The position numbers were made by a program, and so were the translations under genes. Positions 35,023 through 43,208 of a stretch of DNA of 64,000 nt are shown one piece after another. The DNA is from JAFDBW01 sp963723355 (lineage in GTDB: Bacteria; Desulfobacterota; Desulfuromonadia; Desulfuromonadales; BM103), in contig CAVRQQ010000003.1 of assembly GCA_963723355.1 (NCBI GenBank), forward strand, positions 87,611 to 151,610, in the 5' to 3' direction. The notes below the pieces were generated by a model, which did not search any database, was not told where the DNA came from, and worked only from the letters and a program-made list of their open reading frames with translations. The first letter of the stretch is position 1. Every line of letters begins with the position of its first letter.

Positions 35023-36444
35023 TCAGTCCCCAGCGGAGAACTGTGCATTTGCACAGTCGTCACCGGAGCGGCTCCTGGCAACATCGAAGAAACCGCAATG
35101 ACTGACCAACTTTTTGAATTTTTCCTGACGATCGCCATGCCAGTTCTGCAGCAGTTGCTCGGCGAGCGTCTGTCCGCCCTCGATCAGGTCGTCGAGGCCG
35201 TCAAGGAAGCAGCTCTCGCTACGCTCCTGGCCGCGCCGCACCTGCTGGCGGTCGAGTCCGTCGCGGGCAAGGCCCAGGCAGGTCCTTGCCAGTTCCTGCA
35301 AAGTGCCGTCTTTCCAGGGGGTTTGCAATCCCTGGCGCCAGGCTTTCCGGCAGCTGTCGCGGACCTCATCCAGGGTGTCCAGCCGGCATTCATCCCATGC
35401 GGCCTGAAAGGACTCACGGTCGTACATAAGGCCTTTGAGCAGTGCGGCGACCGTCAGGACCAGCTGGGGCGGCAGGCTGTCGGCACAGCGCACCTCGACC
35501 TGCGGCCGCAGACGAACCTCTGGAAAGAGCGTTGACAGGTGCAAATCCCAGTCGGCCATGGTCGCATGTTGTCCGGCGTGACCTTTTTCAAGGAAATCGC
35601 GGAAGCGGAACCGGTTCCGGGTCAGGTCCAGGTAGATTCCATCGCGGACAATGAAATACATTGGTACGTCGAGGGCGTACTCAACGTAGTCAGAAAAACC
35701 GGCGTCAGGGTTATCGAGGAAGGGCAGCAGCCCGGTCCGGTCGGGGTCGGTTCGCGACCAGATCTCTCCGCGGGTGCTGAGAAATCCACTCGGTTTCCCA
35801 TCGAGCAGCGGTGAGTTGGCGAACAGTCCGTAAAGCAGCGGCGCAAGGAACTGGGCGAGACGCAGTTTCCCCATGCAGTCGGCCTCGTCGCTGAAATCAA
35901 GGTTGACCTGCAGACCGGCGCTCTGTTTCATCATGCGCTGGCCCATGTCGCCGGTCTTCAACATGTAAGGACCCATGATCTCATAGCGGGCCTTGGGCGC
36001 CCATTCGATTTCGTCGAGGCTGCTGAAAGGCTGTGTGCCGAGGCCGAGCAGGACCAGGTCCAATTGCTTGCAGGCCGCGACGGCATTGACGATATGTTTG
36101 GAGAAGTCACTGCAGTTGCAGAACAGGTCGGCACAGAGCTGGCCGGACAGCTCCAGCTGACCGCCGGGTTCAATCGTTATCGAAGAATCTTCTCCCTGCA
36201 GTCCGACCAGCCGGGAGCCTTCCCTTAGCTCCCGCCAGCCGCCGGTTTTGGCCAATGCTTCGAGCAACGCCTCGATTCTTGAAAATTCCGCGGCGGCGCC
36301 GGTCCGTGCATCGAGGACCAGTTTCTCCATCTCGGCGCCGATGCCCCATTCCGCTTCCGGGCGAGCTCCTGCTGCGAGGTAGTCAAACAGTTGCTTTTGC
36401 GATGTTATCGATGCTTCACGGTTTATCAGTTTGGGGGTCAGCAT
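35023..36444 (-). CDS. gshA: Glutamate-cysteine ligase (GCS2/plant-type)
   Basis: The 473-aa enzyme joins glutamate and cysteine with ATP, the first step of glutathione synthesis. It shows the GCS2 features WGIGAEMEKLVLD, the acidic EPGGQLELSG loop that binds glutamate and metal, KARYEIMGPYM, and MMKQSAGLQVNLDFSDE. ATG 36444 is taken as start because the family N-terminus (LTPKLINREA) begins there; a TTG ten codons upstream is also open. An extended -10 promoter is at 36554-36562. No gshB is in the window, so the end product is unknown. Confidence 0.85.
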   Translation of the reverse strand: MLTPKLINREASITSQKQLFDYLAAGARPEAEWGIGAEMEKLVLDARTGAAAEFSRIEALLEALAKTGGWRELREGSRLVGLQGEDSSITIEPGGQLELSGQLCADLFCNCSDFSKHIVNAVAACKQLDLVLLGLGTQPFSSLDEIEWAPKARYEIMGPYMLKTGDMGQRMMKQSAGLQVNLDFSDEADCMGKLRLAQFLAPLLYGLFANSPLLDGKPSGFLSTRGEIWSRTDPDRTGLLPFLDNPDAGFSDYVEYALDVPMYFIVRDGIYLDLTRNRFRFRDFLEKGHAGQHATMADWDLHLSTLFPEVRLRPQVEVRCADSLPPQLVLTVAALLKGLMYDRESFQAAWDECRLDTLDEVRDSCRKAWRQGLQTPWKDGTLQELARTCLGLARDGLDRQQVRRGQERSESCFLDGLDDLIEGGQTLAEQLLQNWHGDRQEKFKKLVSHCGFFDVARSRSGDDCANAQFSAGD

Positions 36445-36553
36445 GCAGGTGTCGGGAGCTCCATTGAAAAGCAAGGCCGTTGTCGCAGGGCGTGTCGTGC
36501 AGTCTCGTTCAGCCCGGCGTTACACTTGACAGGTTAAAATAAGATCCGCACTC

Positions 36554-36562
36554 ATTATATCA
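36554..36562 (-). promoter_or_regulatory. Extended -10 promoter for gshA
   Basis: On the minus strand TGATATAAT forms an extended -10 box immediately after the terminator stem of the aminotransferase gene, about 110 bases before gshA. Confidence 0.5.
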
Positions 36563-36591
36563 AAAAGGCCGGCATCGCGTGCCGGCCTTTT
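36563..36591. terminator. Terminator after the aminotransferase gene
   Basis: AAAAGGCCGGCA (36563-36574) pairs perfectly with TGCCGGCCTTTT (36580-36591); T-rich on both strands. Confidence 0.9.
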
Positions 36592-36599
36592 GATCAGTT

Positions 36600-37913
36600 C
36601 TATGCGCTGTGCGAATCGAGGTATCGGGTGATGTTGGCCGAAATCTGTTCGAATATGCGTGTGAAGGTCGCCTCGTCACGCTCCAGCAGGGTAATCCGGA
36701 AGCCCTGCTCCGGAGTAAAGAACGAAGACAACGGCACGACGCAGATGCCGGTTGCTGCGAGCAGGTAGTAGACGAAGCGCTTATCCGGAGAGACCCCGGG
36801 CTGATTGACCAGGTTTTCAACCAGTTCCCGCACCTCGGGGATTTCAATTGGCAAAGTCTGTCGATTGTTGAGGCCGCCCTCCTTGAAGGCGACGCTCATG
36901 TAGAATGCGCCGTTGGTCCGGTTGACCTTGACCCCGGGAACGTTTTTCAGGATATCGTAGGCGATGTTGGAAAACTTTTCATAGCGGGCGATCCGCAGAT
37001 CGAGCCAGTCCTGGTATTCAGGGTGGCTGAGAATGAGCGGAATCGCTTTCTGCGGCAGGGTCGTCGAGCAGACCTCGACCATCTTCGAGTCGACGATACT
37101 CTGGATGTAGCGTTTGAACATCGGGTCCTTGTCGGCGTTGTAGACTTCTATCCAGCCGCAGCGCGAGCCGGGCCATGGCACTTCCTTGCTGATGCCCTTC
37201 ATGGAGATTGCCGGGACGTCACCGACCAGGTCGGAAATCGGCTTGGTCGCTTGACCATTGTAGACCAGGTTCTGGTAGATCTCGTCGGCGATAATGAACA
37301 GGTCGAATTCTTTGGCAATGGCGACCATCTCCTTGAGAATTCGCTCCGGCCAGACCGCCCCGGTCGGGTTGTCCGGATTGATGATCAGGATTCCCGAGAT
37401 CGCCGGGTTGTACTTGATCGACAGCCGCAGGTCGTCCATGTCCGGGTACCAGTTGTTGTCCGGATCAAGCTTGTAGCAGACCGGCTTCTGCCCGGCATGT
37501 GCCGCTTCACCGGAAGAGTGGGTTGAGTAGGTCGGGGTCGGGCCGATGACGCGCGACTCCCGCTTGAGCAGGCCGTAAACCTTCTGGATCGCGTCGCCGA
37601 GGCCGTTGAAAAAGATGATGTCGCCGAGCGAAACCTGGGCCTTGCCACGGCGGTTGGTCATCTCGGCGAGAAAGGCGCGGGTTTCCGGAACGCCCTTGGT
37701 GGCGCAATAGCCGTAGGTGCAGTCTTTCATGGCGAGATCGGCGACGATCTGTTTCATCCACTGGGGGATTACCTCCCCTTTGGCGATCGGGTCACCGATG
37801 TTTTCCATGTTGGTAACGATACCAAGCGATCTGAGCTTGTCGGCGATTTCGACGATGGCGCGGATCTCGTACGTCAGCTCGCCGGCACCGATGTGAACAA
37901 TGTTGTTGCGCAT
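36600..37913 (-). CDS. Class I/II PLP aminotransferase, probable alanine aminotransferase
   Basis: This 437-aa protein is a fold-type I aminotransferase: NGLGDAIQKVYGLL, the PLP-contact INPDNPTGAVWP, ADEIYQNLVY, and the Schiff-base Lys in SMKGISKEVPWPGSRCGW near residue 240. Such enzymes in this subgroup exchange amino groups between glutamate and pyruvate or branched-chain keto acids. GGGAAGGAAG lies before ATG 37913. Its upstream region holds a terminator and an Ala-rich leader ORF, so an alanine product is the best reading. The symbol is left empty because valine or mixed specificity cannot be excluded. Confidence 0.8.
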   Translation of the reverse strand: MRNNIVHIGAGELTYEIRAIVEIADKLRSLGIVTNMENIGDPIAKGEVIPQWMKQIVADLAMKDCTYGYCATKGVPETRAFLAEMTNRRGKAQVSLGDIIFFNGLGDAIQKVYGLLKRESRVIGPTPTYSTHSSGEAAHAGQKPVCYKLDPDNNWYPDMDDLRLSIKYNPAISGILIINPDNPTGAVWPERILKEMVAIAKEFDLFIIADEIYQNLVYNGQATKPISDLVGDVPAISMKGISKEVPWPGSRCGWIEVYNADKDPMFKRYIQSIVDSKMVEVCSTTLPQKAIPLILSHPEYQDWLDLRIARYEKFSNIAYDILKNVPGVKVNRTNGAFYMSVAFKEGGLNNRQTLPIEIPEVRELVENLVNQPGVSPDKRFVYYLLAATGICVVPLSSFFTPEQGFRITLLERDEATFTRIFEQISANITRYLDSHSA

Positions 37914-37944
37914 GAAATCTTCCTTCCCGTGTTACCCGTTGAAA

Positions 37945-37977
37945 TTAAAAAGGCCATGGGCGTGTGCCCATGGCCTT
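37945..37977 (-). terminator. Attenuator terminator upstream of the aminotransferase
   Basis: On the minus strand a perfect 12-bp stem (AAGGCCATGGGC, loop ACAC, GCCCATGGCCTT) is followed by further T residues (TTT AATTTC). It lies 36 bases before the aminotransferase start and 19 bases after the leader-ORF stop. Its 5' arm can alternatively pair with CCATTGCCTT inside the leader ORF (38006-38015), 9 of 10 bases matching. Confidence 0.85.
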
Positions 37978-37996
37978 GATGCAGTAAGCGGTTAAA

Positions 37997-38104
37997 TCAT
38001 TTTCCAAGGCAATGGACACGTCCGCGACATGCGGCCGCCGCTGCGGCCGCGCTGTTAGCTCGCGCGGTGTTTGCTGCAGTGATGTCTGCGGTGGCCTTGA
38101 ACAT
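37997..38104 (-). CDS. Ala-rich leader peptide of a predicted alanine attenuator
   Basis: The 35-codon ORF starts at ATG 38104 with GGAG 6 bases upstream (an in-frame ATG at 38116 is also possible). Thirteen residues are Ala, including an unbroken run of seven (codons 19-25: GCG GCC GCA GCG GCG GCC). Codons 30-33 contain CCATTGCCTT, which can pair with the 5' arm of the terminator. Ribosomes stalled at the Ala run for lack of charged tRNA-Ala would leave this segment free and allow an antiterminator; ribosomes reaching the stop would cover it and let the terminator form. This is the classical logic of amino-acid attenuators, applied to an aminotransferase likely to make alanine. I know of no described alanine leader peptide of this kind. 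Confidence 0.75.
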   Translation of the reverse strand: MFKATADITAANTARANSAAAAAAACRGRVHCLGK

Positions 38105-38138
38105 GAGCTGCTCCATTACGCTTTAAATGATTTCAGTC

Positions 38139-38167
38139 TGTTATCATGAGTCGATGCGGATTGTCAA
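38139..38167 (-). promoter_or_regulatory. Promoter of the leader peptide/aminotransferase operon
   Basis: On the minus strand TTGACA (38167-38162) and ATAACA (38144-38139) are exactly 17 bases apart. Transcription would begin about 15-30 bases before the leader ORF. Confidence 0.7.
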
Positions 38168-38223
38168 TCAATTGTTGTTGGTGCAGACGGTTACGATCCT
38201 GTAACCATAAAGAAATACTGCTT

Positions 38224-38335
38224 GCCACGAGAAGACACCAGGAATTTCTTTTTGCAGGTGATCTTCTAAGACTGACGAATTTGACCCTTACAGAAAAGCA
38301 GACATGTTTACTCAGTGTCTTGGTGTCTTCGTGGC
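38224..38335. repeat. Octamer-type inverted repeat
   Basis: GCCACGAGAAGACACC at 38224 and the complementary GGTGTCTTCGTGGC ending at 38335 bracket about 80 bases without a gene. Confidence 0.65.
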
Positions 38336-38364
38336 TGGTTTTTCTTAGAGTTCGGTCGTTTTAT

Positions 38365-40890
38365 CTATAGGCCACTGCCAAAAAAATCCCTGAGTTTTTG
38401 CATCAGTTCCGCCCGGGGCATGGTCGCGACCGGCACGTCTGGAAGGGAGTGCAGAAACAGGCGGCCGTAGCCGCGCCTGACCACGCGGCTGTCGAGGATC
38501 AGGACGATACCGCGGTCGGTTTTCTGCCGGATCAGGCGACCGAAACCCTGCCGGAAACGGATCACGGCCTGGGGCACCGTGTATTCCATGAAAGGGTCTC
38601 CGCCGCTGTTGGCAATTGCCTCTGCGCGTGCCTCGAGGACCGGTTCGGTCGGCACCCTGAACGGCAGTCGGGCGATAATCACCTGCTCCAGGGAACGACC
38701 AGGCACATCAACGCCTTCCCAGAAGGAGTCGGTGGCAAACAGGATGCTGGTGGGGTCCTGGCTGAATTTCTGCAACAGGTTGTGGCGGGTCGACTCGCCC
38801 TGACGCAGGACCTGGTAGCCTCTTGCCGTGAGGGACGGAGCCAGTTCAGCGTGGATGCGGCGCAGCATGCTGTAGGCGGTGAAGAGCACGAAGCTCCGGC
38901 CATCTGCTGCCAGCAAAGCTTCCTCTGTCAGGTCGCGGACGGCTTCGGCAAAGCCGGGTTTGCCTGGTTCAGGGATATCCGTCGGCACGGCCAGCAGGGC
39001 CTGCCGTCTGAAATCGAAGGGTGATGCGAGCAGCAGCTCGGAGACCCGCGATGGTTCCAGTTCGTTGAGACCGGTCCGCTGGCGAAGATAGTCGAACCGT
39101 TCAGCCACAGTGAGGGTCGCGCTGGTCAGAACCACGGTCTGCATTCGTTCCAGAAGGGTTTCCCTGAGCAGCGGTGCAACGACCAGTGGTGCCGTGCAGA
39201 GCCGGGTGATGATTCCTTCGCCGCGCCCGATACGGCCGCGGGTGATTTCAAACCACACGCAGAACCCGGGATCGTTGCCGGTAAAGGCCTGTAGGTTTTG
39301 CGCCAGGATCTGCAATCGCAGGCTGATGCCGGCCAGGTCGGTACCGAGAGAGCGTGTCGCCTCGGCGGCATCTTCGGGAAGTTTACGCAGGTTTTTCAGG
39401 AGTCCCAGGAGTGACTCGCCGAATTCACCGGTGCTGCGTGCCAGGCTGCGCAACACCCCCACCGTATCCTGCCAGATATCCTTTTCGGTAAAGGTCGGGA
39501 CCAGTCGCTGCCGGATCTCCTCTCCGGCGCGGATCTCCGTTTCAAGCGCCCCGGCCAGGTCAATGCCGACCTGCTCAAGATCGACGATTGCCCGGTCAGA
39601 CAACTCCTGGCATTTCATCGCCAGCGCATCAATCTGTTCGTGCAGGTCGCGGTACAGGCCGTCCTGGCGGTCATCGAGAGAGCGACCGAGTTGGGCAAGC
39701 AGGCGTTGCAGGAGGCCGCGTTGCGGCTTGCGCGGGGGGCGCAAGCGGTTCAGGGTGCGGGCAAAGGCGAAGCGGGTGACCTGGGTGCTGAAGTAGCGGG
39801 TCGCGACTTCTTCCAGATGGTGCGCCTCATCAATGATCAGGCGGGAAAATGGCGGCAGGACCGCGAGTGCGGAATAATTGTCGGTCTGGCTGCGCAGCGA
39901 AAGATCTGCCAGCAGCAGCGCGTGATTGACCACCAGGATGTCGGCTCGGGCCGCCTGCCGCCGGGCCTGATGGAAGAAGCAGCTGCCGAAGTGCGGGCAC
40001 TGACTGCGACTGCACTGATCGGCTTCGCAGCAGACCTCTTCCCAGACCGTTTTGTGCGGCAGGAAGGAGAGGTCCTCACGGGAGCCATCGCCGGTTTGTT
40101 CCGCCCACTCGCGCAAGGCGTTCAGCTCACCGATGTGCTCGCTGTCAAACAGTCCCGGCTCGGCGGTGGCGCTATCCAGTCTGCGCTTGCAGAGGTAGTT
40201 CGATCGACCCTTGACCAGGACCACCTGGAAGTCCAGGCTGGTGGCCCGCTGCAGGAAGGGCAGGTCCTTGCGGATCAACTGCTCCTGAAGGTTGATGGTG
40301 TTGGTCGAAACCACCAGCCTTTCCCGATTGGCCAGCGACCAGAGGATCGCCGGGACCAGGTAGGCGAGGCTTTTGCCGGTTCCGGTCCCCGCCTCGATCA
40401 GGGCGATACGGTGATGGTTGAGGGCCTCGGTCACGGCGAACGCCATGCGCAGCTGCTCGGGTCGATCTTCGAAGCCGGGCAGGTGCTGACTGATCAGACC
40501 GCCCGCGCCGAGCAGTTCGGAGACCTGCTGGTGCTCGACAGTGCTGGTTTGGATCGGCTCGAAAGCTTCGACCACCCGATAGAGCTTTTCGACTTGGTTG
40601 TCGACAATATAAAAGCCGACCGCCATCGAGCCGAGGTTGCCGGCGATAGCAAGGTCCGGTTCGGACGGTTCGAGATGCCCGCTCGGATGGTTGTGGATAA
40701 CGACATCCCCGGGGCGACAGGACTGCAGGATGGCCGGAACGGCGTCCCGGTTGCCGCGGGCGAGTATCTCCAGGTCGATGACAACCCGGTCGTCATCGGT
40801 GTGGCCGATGCAGAAGACCTCATTGCCGCCGGAGTCCTGGATCTCCCGGCGAAGCTGTTCCTGTACGGGTTTTGAGAGAAATTCATCCAT
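38365..40890 (-). CDS. JAMM/RadC-like domain fused to a DinG-type helicase
   Basis: The 841-aa protein has an N-terminal JAB/MPN domain (about residues 1-115) with the zinc motif HNHPSGHLEPSEPD, followed by an XPD/DinG superfamily 2 helicase: Walker A EAGTGTGKSLAYL near residue 165, Cys residues placed as for a 4Fe-4S cluster (CKRR, then EADQCSRSQCPHFGSC), DEAH box LIIDEAHHLEE, and motif VI QGFGRLIRQ. The helicase part should unwind DNA 5' to 3' in repair. The JAMM part could act as a peptidase or merely bind. ATG 40890 fits the domain start. It lies alone between the leader-peptide operon and the selenoprotein gene. Confidence 0.8.
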   Translation of the reverse strand: MDEFLSKPVQEQLRREIQDSGGNEVFCIGHTDDDRVVIDLEILARGNRDAVPAILQSCRPGDVVIHNHPSGHLEPSEPDLAIAGNLGSMAVGFYIVDNQVEKLYRVVEAFEPIQTSTVEHQQVSELLGAGGLISQHLPGFEDRPEQLRMAFAVTEALNHHRIALIEAGTGTGKSLAYLVPAILWSLANRERLVVSTNTINLQEQLIRKDLPFLQRATSLDFQVVLVKGRSNYLCKRRLDSATAEPGLFDSEHIGELNALREWAEQTGDGSREDLSFLPHKTVWEEVCCEADQCSRSQCPHFGSCFFHQARRQAARADILVVNHALLLADLSLRSQTDNYSALAVLPPFSRLIIDEAHHLEEVATRYFSTQVTRFAFARTLNRLRPPRKPQRGLLQRLLAQLGRSLDDRQDGLYRDLHEQIDALAMKCQELSDRAIVDLEQVGIDLAGALETEIRAGEEIRQRLVPTFTEKDIWQDTVGVLRSLARSTGEFGESLLGLLKNLRKLPEDAAEATRSLGTDLAGISLRLQILAQNLQAFTGNDPGFCVWFEITRGRIGRGEGIITRLCTAPLVVAPLLRETLLERMQTVVLTSATLTVAERFDYLRQRTGLNELEPSRVSELLLASPFDFRRQALLAVPTDIPEPGKPGFAEAVRDLTEEALLAADGRSFVLFTAYSMLRRIHAELAPSLTARGYQVLRQGESTRHNLLQKFSQDPTSILFATDSFWEGVDVPGRSLEQVIIARLPFRVPTEPVLEARAEAIANSGGDPFMEYTVPQAVIRFRQGFGRLIRQKTDRGIVLILDSRVVRRGYGRLFLHSLPDVPVATMPRAELMQKLRDFFGSGL

Positions 40891-41018
40891 GAGCCGGGCA
40901 TTATAAAGGTCACGGCCCGTTCTGGGAAGCTATTATGCCTGTCTGGGGTCGTTGGTTCCCGTCGATCGGTTGCATAGCCAGATATTCTATCCCTCGCAAC
41001 CTGACCAAATGGTGCCTT

Positions 41019-41273
41019 TCAAACCGCGTCAAGCTCATCCTGCATGCGTTTGACAAAATTCTTTGCCCGTCCCGAAGGGGCAATAATCCCATAAGCAATC
41101 GCTTCGCGCAGTTCGTCCCTGGTAGCACCGGCATGCTTCGCGACCGCGAAGTGCTTGGTGAGTCAGTCAGGGCAGTTGACCGCGACAGCGCAGGCCACCC
41201 GGATCAACTCTCGGGTTTTAACGTCGAGGACTTCGGTGAATTCGTAATCTAGAATCTTGTTGCGGGTCTTCAT
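41019..41273 (-). CDS. AhpD/carboxymuconolactone decarboxylase-like selenoprotein (CxxU)
   Basis: Reading ATG 41273 to TGA 41019-41021 gives 84 residues if the in-frame TGA at 41163-41165 is selenocysteine. The protein reads TRELIRVACAVAVNCPD, then U, then LTKHFAVAKHAGATRDELRE and AIAYGIIAPSG. This is the AhpD core, where the motif is normally CxxC; here the second Cys is encoded by UGA, giving CPDU. Eleven bases after the UGA, a perfect 6-bp stem with a GGTC loop forms (41136-41151), in the place expected for a bacterial SECIS. GGAGGTG precedes the ATG. AhpD-like selenoproteins are known in related bacteria. It would act as a thiol or selenol redox enzyme. It is invisible to ordinary ORF callers. 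Confidence 0.85.
41136..41151 (-). promoter_or_regulatory. Bacterial SECIS element within the AhpD-like gene
   Basis: On the minus strand CTTCGC-GGTC-GCGAAG forms a hairpin whose apical GG lies 17 bases after the UGA codon. Stem, loop guanines and distance fit the SelB-binding hairpins described for bacterial selenoprotein mRNAs. Confidence 0.7.
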
Positions 41274-41459
41274 CGGGGCACCTCCGGTCGATTCGGATAC
41301 CTATATTTATAGCAGGTTACGCCTGTTCAGCACGTCAGCGATGAGATCTTTCAAGATATTTTGTCATTGGTCGGTCGGTGGCAGCGGCAACAGGAGTGCT
41401 GTTGCCTGACGATATTCGTCGGGCAAAACTTGAAAAATCGTATGGGAGACGTTAGATTG

Positions 41460-41480
41460 TGTAGCAAGATATGTCGCAAG
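41460..41480 (+). promoter_or_regulatory. Half-sites TGTNGCAAG upstream of the sigma54 activator gene
   Basis: TGTAGCAAG (41460-41468) and TGTCGCAAG (41472-41480) are direct repeats of the element that also occurs as palindromes downstream of the gene (43004-43062). They suggest that the activator binds near its own promoter. Confidence 0.6.
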
Positions 41481-41502
41481 TCTGTCGGAATGGGTGATCG
41501 CT

Positions 41503-42972
41503 ATGTCCGAGCCGGAAATCATTATTGACCAACAGTTGCCGCTGCGTGCCCCGGACCTGGTTGTCATGGCCGGACCTGACCGAGTCTGGCTGGTGCAGCA
41601 GATGTCTGACCGACTGTCAAAATGGGTCGGGCTCGGGGACCTTGAAATCGCCGGACGTGAACTGCGGGAGCTGTTTGCCGATGTCTCTCCCGGACTCGAT
41701 TACCTGTCAGATGAAGTCGCTGGCGAGGGTAAACCGATTGTCGACATTGATGTCGACTTCCGGGGTGAAGAAGGGTGCCGGCTGCTCGCCGATATCCTGC
41801 CCGGTGGGGTCAGCGATGAAGGCTGGCGGCAGGTCTCCTTCTATTTCAGACAGCCACCGGCCGGATTGGCCAGGAGACATGAGCCCCGCAGCCGATTCGG
41901 CCTGGTTGGCAATAGCCCGGGTATGCAGGAGGTGTTTCGCAAGATAGTCCTTTACGCCGAAACTGATGCCTCGGTCGTTGTGACCGGGGAAACCGGCAGC
42001 GGCAAGGAACTGGTTGCCCGGGCCCTGCATGAACAGAGCCCGCGTCGTGAGCATGCCTTCGTCGCTGTCAACTGTTCGGCGATCTCCCCGGAGCTCCTTG
42101 AGTCGGAGTTGTTCGGCCATGAGAAGGGTGCCTTCACCGGCGCTCTGCGCTCTCACAAGGGTCGCTTTGAACGTGCCAATGGTGGCACGATTTTCCTCGA
42201 TGAAGTTGGCGACATGCCCGAGTCCGCCCAGGTCAAGTTGTTGCGGGTTCTCGAAGAAGGGCTTCTGGAGCGGGTTGGCAGCGAGAGGCCCTTGCAGGTC
42301 GATGTGCGGGTCGTTGCGGCCACCAACGTGCCGATGGAGCGCGCTGTCCAGCAAGGGCGATTCCGCGCCGACCTTTATCACCGGCTGGCGGTCCTGCGCA
42401 TTCATTTGCCGGCGCTGCGCCAGCGAGTCGATGACATCCCTTTGCTGGTCGAGCATTTCCTTGGCGTTTTCCGCCGCAAGTACGGCCGGAACGTTAATCG
42501 TTTAACCAACGAGGCGATGTCTCTTCTGCAGGCTTACCTCTGGCCCGGCAATATTCGTGAGTTGCGCAATGTCCTGGAAAGGGTGTTTATTGAAAGTCAT
42601 GCCGAAATCATTGGCGCGCGGGCTTTCCGCGAATGGGTCAGTGAACGGCAGGATTTTTCGCCCGGGGACTGGGGGCCTGGCCAGTTGGGCAATGACGTGG
42701 CGGCCATGGCGCTGCCTTATCCATTGGCGAACGACCGGGTCCTGCTGTCGCGTCCGGAGCGTCTGGCCCTGTCTGGTCCAGAGCCGACCGGCGCGACGGG
42801 CTCTGCTCGGACGACACGACCGGTTAACCTGACGGTCGAGTCAATCCGGAAGGCCTGGAGCAAGTCACAGGGCAATCTCGCTGCGGCAGCCCGAATCCTT
42901 GGCGTACATCGCGCCACTCTCTACCGCTACATGAAGAAGCACGACCTGTCCCGGGATTCTCTCGAAACCTGA
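41503..42972 (+). CDS. Sigma54-dependent transcriptional activator of the sHSP-clpB locus
   Basis: The 489-aa protein has an N-terminal sensory region of about 125 residues that I do not recognise, then an AAA+ domain (Walker A TGETGSGKE, the sigma54-contact loop GAFTGA, FLDEVGDMP, and the R-finger region RFRADLYHRL), and a C-terminal Fis-type helix-turn-helix (NLAAAARILGVHRATLYRYM). It lacks an ordinary receiver Asp pocket, so it may sense its signal directly. ATG 41503 is preferred; GTG 41494 is also in frame. The next genes are Hsp20 proteins behind a -24/-12 promoter, with repeated binding sites between, so it most likely drives this heat-shock operon. Confidence 0.88.
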   Translation: MSEPEIIIDQQLPLRAPDLVVMAGPDRVWLVQQMSDRLSKWVGLGDLEIAGRELRELFADVSPGLDYLSDEVAGEGKPIVDIDVDFRGEEGCRLLADILPGGVSDEGWRQVSFYFRQPPAGLARRHEPRSRFGLVGNSPGMQEVFRKIVLYAETDASVVVTGETGSGKELVARALHEQSPRREHAFVAVNCSAISPELLESELFGHEKGAFTGALRSHKGRFERANGGTIFLDEVGDMPESAQVKLLRVLEEGLLERVGSERPLQVDVRVVAATNVPMERAVQQGRFRADLYHRLAVLRIHLPALRQRVDDIPLLVEHFLGVFRRKYGRNVNRLTNEAMSLLQAYLWPGNIRELRNVLERVFIESHAEIIGARAFREWVSERQDFSPGDWGPGQLGNDVAAMALPYPLANDRVLLSRPERLALSGPEPTGATGSARTTRPVNLTVESIRKAWSKSQGNLAAAARILGVHRATLYRYMKKHDLSRDSLET

Positions 42973-43003
42973 TTCTCACGCCAGCCCTTTTCTGAATCTC
43001 CCG

Positions 43004-43062
43004 CTTGCTACACAGCGCCTGTCGCAAGTGTCGCTTGCAACATCCTCTTGCGACGTTGCAAG
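43004..43062 (+). promoter_or_regulatory. Enhancer sites for the sigma54 activator
   Basis: Palindrome 1 is CTTGCTACA (43004-43012), 7 bases, TGTCGCAAG (43020-43028). Palindrome 2 is CTTGCAAC (43034-43041) with GTTGCAAG (43055-43062). They lie 70-130 bases upstream of the -24/-12 promoter, the usual place for enhancer binding. Confidence 0.7.
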
Positions 43063-43129
43063 CTGGTGCGCAGCTCAGGTCTTTTTTCATAAGTATCTGT
43101 AAATACTCTATATATATTATCTCCAAAGG

Positions 43130-43146
43130 TTGGCACGTGGTTTGAA
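43130..43146 (+). promoter_or_regulatory. Sigma54 (-24/-12) promoter of the hsp20 operon
   Basis: TTGGCACGTGGTTTGAA matches the consensus TTGGCACG-N4-TTGCW with one change (GA for GC at -12); the GG and GA doublets have the required 10-base spacing. The first hsp20 start is 63 bases downstream. Confidence 0.75.
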
Positions 43147-43208
43147 GTATAAATGAGTACGAAGACCATTCAACCACTCACACAATCCAACACAGGAGGT
43201 ACAGAATC

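Noticed and set aside
42661..42682. G-rich string resembling the dispersed palindromic repeat
   Set aside because: It lies inside the activator coding sequence (encoding PGDWGPG), has no inverted partner and looks coincidental.
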